Shown: piece by piece, positions 62,039 through 64,000 of the stretch
How positions within the stretch are numbered: the first letter of the stretch is position 1
How the letters are laid out: each line of letters begins with the position of its first letter
Origin: Cotesia glomerata
Lineage: Eukaryota; Arthropoda; Insecta; Hymenoptera; Braconidae
DNA: 64,000 nt
Assembly: GCF_020080835.1 (NCBI RefSeq)
Contig: NC_058158.1
Span: 29,530,305 to 29,594,304, forward strand
Direction of reading: 5' to 3'
The notes under the pieces: generated by a model
Seen by the model: the letters and a program-made list of their open reading frames with translations, nothing else
Told to the model about the DNA's origin: nothing
Databases searched by the model: none
Position numbers and translations under genes: made by a program

Positions 62039-64000
62039 AGGTTAAGAAGTATCTTCGGTTCAAAAGTTTTTATATGTATGTATTCAGGCGATATAACTCG
62101 ACTTGTCACAGCGATAGGGTTTTAAATTTTTACTAGATCTTTATCAAATTCAACATAGTTATTCTTTAGATGATTTACGAAATGAAGTTTGAAGATAGTT
62201 CAAATCGATCGAATACTTCAGAAATTGTAGCAATTCAAAATTTTTCAAAAATGCTAATGCACTTTAGTGGTTCTTTTTGGAAGGACTTTTAAGTGCGATA
62301 ATTAATCTAATTTTTGTAAAATGTGTTAAGAATTTCATTCATAAATTTATGTTTTCAAATAAATATGACTTTATAATGAAAATAAATTTGATAAAAAAAT
62401 CATTCCAATTATTCGACTGTATAAAAAAATTCATGAAATTCGATTCACTTTTTTTTTCTATTTAGTAAGAAAATTAAAATATTTTAATGATTAATTCATA
62501 TATAAAATCGTTTTTATTTAGAAACATGATTGTAAAGAATAAAATTCATCATAATACAATTTTTTTTGCACAGGCTGTTAAATATTCTTTTTTTTTTATT
62601 ATCATATTAAATTAAAAATCCTTCCATTTTTTTTCAATTCAATAACCCAAAAATTATTCATATAAGCGTTAATTATTTTCAGGTGTGTTATTGATAAAAG
62701 TATCAATTTCAAATACATATTTTAATAAGTTATAAATAATAAACGCCGTAATTATTAATTAAATTACATCCACGGTTGATAAATTTTTACGGTAACTTAT
62801 AATTAAAATTAGTCAATACAATGCGTGACATCGCAATCATACGATAATAAAAATTATAAATAAAAGTCATTCTTCTCGTAACTTCCGCATGGGCTTAATT
62901 ACCAAACAGAATGCATGACTGACTTGGGGTAATTAAACTCTCAATTAATGTTAATTATAATTAAAACGATAGCATGTAATTATATTTTTAGAATGATACT
63001 CATCGACATCCATCGCATTGTTGAGTTTGTAATGCGTCCTATAGGTTACATTACGCGTAATTTATTCAAGAGCTTTTGCAATTTTGCTTGTCGAATCGAT
63101 CATAGTTGATTAAGTATTTATGACCAATCATTTCCAGTAGCTCGAGTGTACACGGTTACATTGATGGTACTTTGTCAATAGTCGATACCAACAATAGCTA
63201 CCTAATTTAATCCCTCGCAAGCCCACTCTCGTCACGAAAATCTCTTTATATAAAAATATTTTAAAATTTTATTCGACATACTATTTTGTCGATTTTATAT
63301 TTATTTAAAAAAAAAAACTATAAAATTTATAATAAAAATAAAGTTTATCATCTAAATTAAAATTTTTTAATGAAAAATAAGTTTTTAATTAAATTCAATA
63401 AAGTAATATTGATATCAAGCAAAAATGTTAATAAGTTGTAGCTAAAAAATAATTAATAACTTTTTTTTTATTCAAACTTTTAGTTTTTTATAAATATCGA
63501 TTAAAATACTAAAGAATGTATAAACTAATAATAAAAAAAAAAAAATTAAATATGCAGTGAAAGGTTAAATTAACGCAGTGATAAAGAATAAAAACATTAT
63601 CATTTTTATTAAAAGGTTGTTAAAATTTAAAATTGATCATAAATAATTTATAAAAATGTCATACATTTATTGAATGAATGCTTGTTGTAATATAATATAA
63701 ACATGCGTGGTAATAAATGCGTGAGCGCGTGTGCAATGTGATAAAGCAATTGTGGTGGTAATGCCACCTGTAACTTAGCAAAGAATTCGCCTCCCACCAT
63801 CAAACCACTAGTACTATTATGATCGCAAAGTTATTGCTTCGATGCGAATCTTTACGTCATACCTACGGCTATTTTTCCGTGGGAGTTTAATTTCATTTTA
63901 TTAAGTGACGCAAAAACAAAAAAATAGAAAAATTAAAGTGTCATTGGGCGTGGCAGAAAAATAACTCTATTAAATGTAGGTCAGTGGGTTTGTAATCTTA
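62039..64000 (-). other. dlg1: dlg1 intron sequence to window edge, nothing recognised
   Basis: Very AT-rich sequence with poly-A/T runs, without exons or clear inverted repeats. A lower-AT patch near 63700-63880 has no coding content that I recognise. Assignment to dlg1 assumes that the PDZ2-side exons lie beyond 64000. Confidence 0.5.

Overview
The window is a very AT-rich invertebrate nuclear sequence: intron-rich genes with GT-AG splice sites, many short inverted-repeat elements (MITEs), LINE and SINE debris, and long TA, CA and ATGT microsatellites. The protein sequences of the two recognisable genes are insect-like. The base composition and repeat style suggest a hymenopteran, possibly a braconid parasitoid wasp. 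The order is my inference and the family is a guess.

Layout. Positions 1-33,180 hold no convincing protein-coding gene. They contain microsatellites, a minus-strand LINE reverse-transcriptase remnant (2.45-3.1 kb), a SINE-like element with tRNA-like and 5S-like parts (5.55-6.18 kb), several MITE families and a nested repeat cluster (13.3-14.5 kb). The last few kilobases probably include upstream non-coding exon(s) of the next gene.

Positions 33,183-46,079 on the plus strand carry a BCOR-like (BCL6 corepressor-like) gene in eight coding exons, reconstructed here with all phases consistent. It encodes about 3,154 residues: a huge disordered N-terminal exon with a long polyQ tract and a PLDLSVK CtBP-type motif, a second large acidic/basic exon containing a recent internal tandem duplication, then ankyrin repeats and a C-terminal PUFD domain. 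In-frame coding-like sequence continues for 91 codons beyond the TGA stop (UGA-C context) to a TAG. This stop-codon readthrough candidate is the most unusual observation in the window.

Positions 53,131-59,197 on the minus strand carry the 3' half of dlg1 (discs large): the PDZ3, SH3, HOOK and guanylate-kinase-like exons. Three extra exons between SH3 and GK all have phase 1-1 boundaries and look like alternative cassettes. The 5' part of dlg1 (L27/PDZ1/PDZ2) lies beyond the right edge, so 59.2-64 kb is read as a dlg1 intron. It includes a hAT-like MITE with an 8-bp target duplication. The two genes converge, and the 6.8 kb between them is AT-rich 3'UTR/intergenic sequence with two more inverted-repeat elements.

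The genes are not an operon. Their products act separately: a Polycomb-type nuclear corepressor scaffold (BCOR) and a cortical polarity/synaptic MAGUK scaffold (Dlg1). At least eight inverted-repeat elements sit in the introns of the two genes or between them. A TTAA-flanked TIR family recurs four times in the window.
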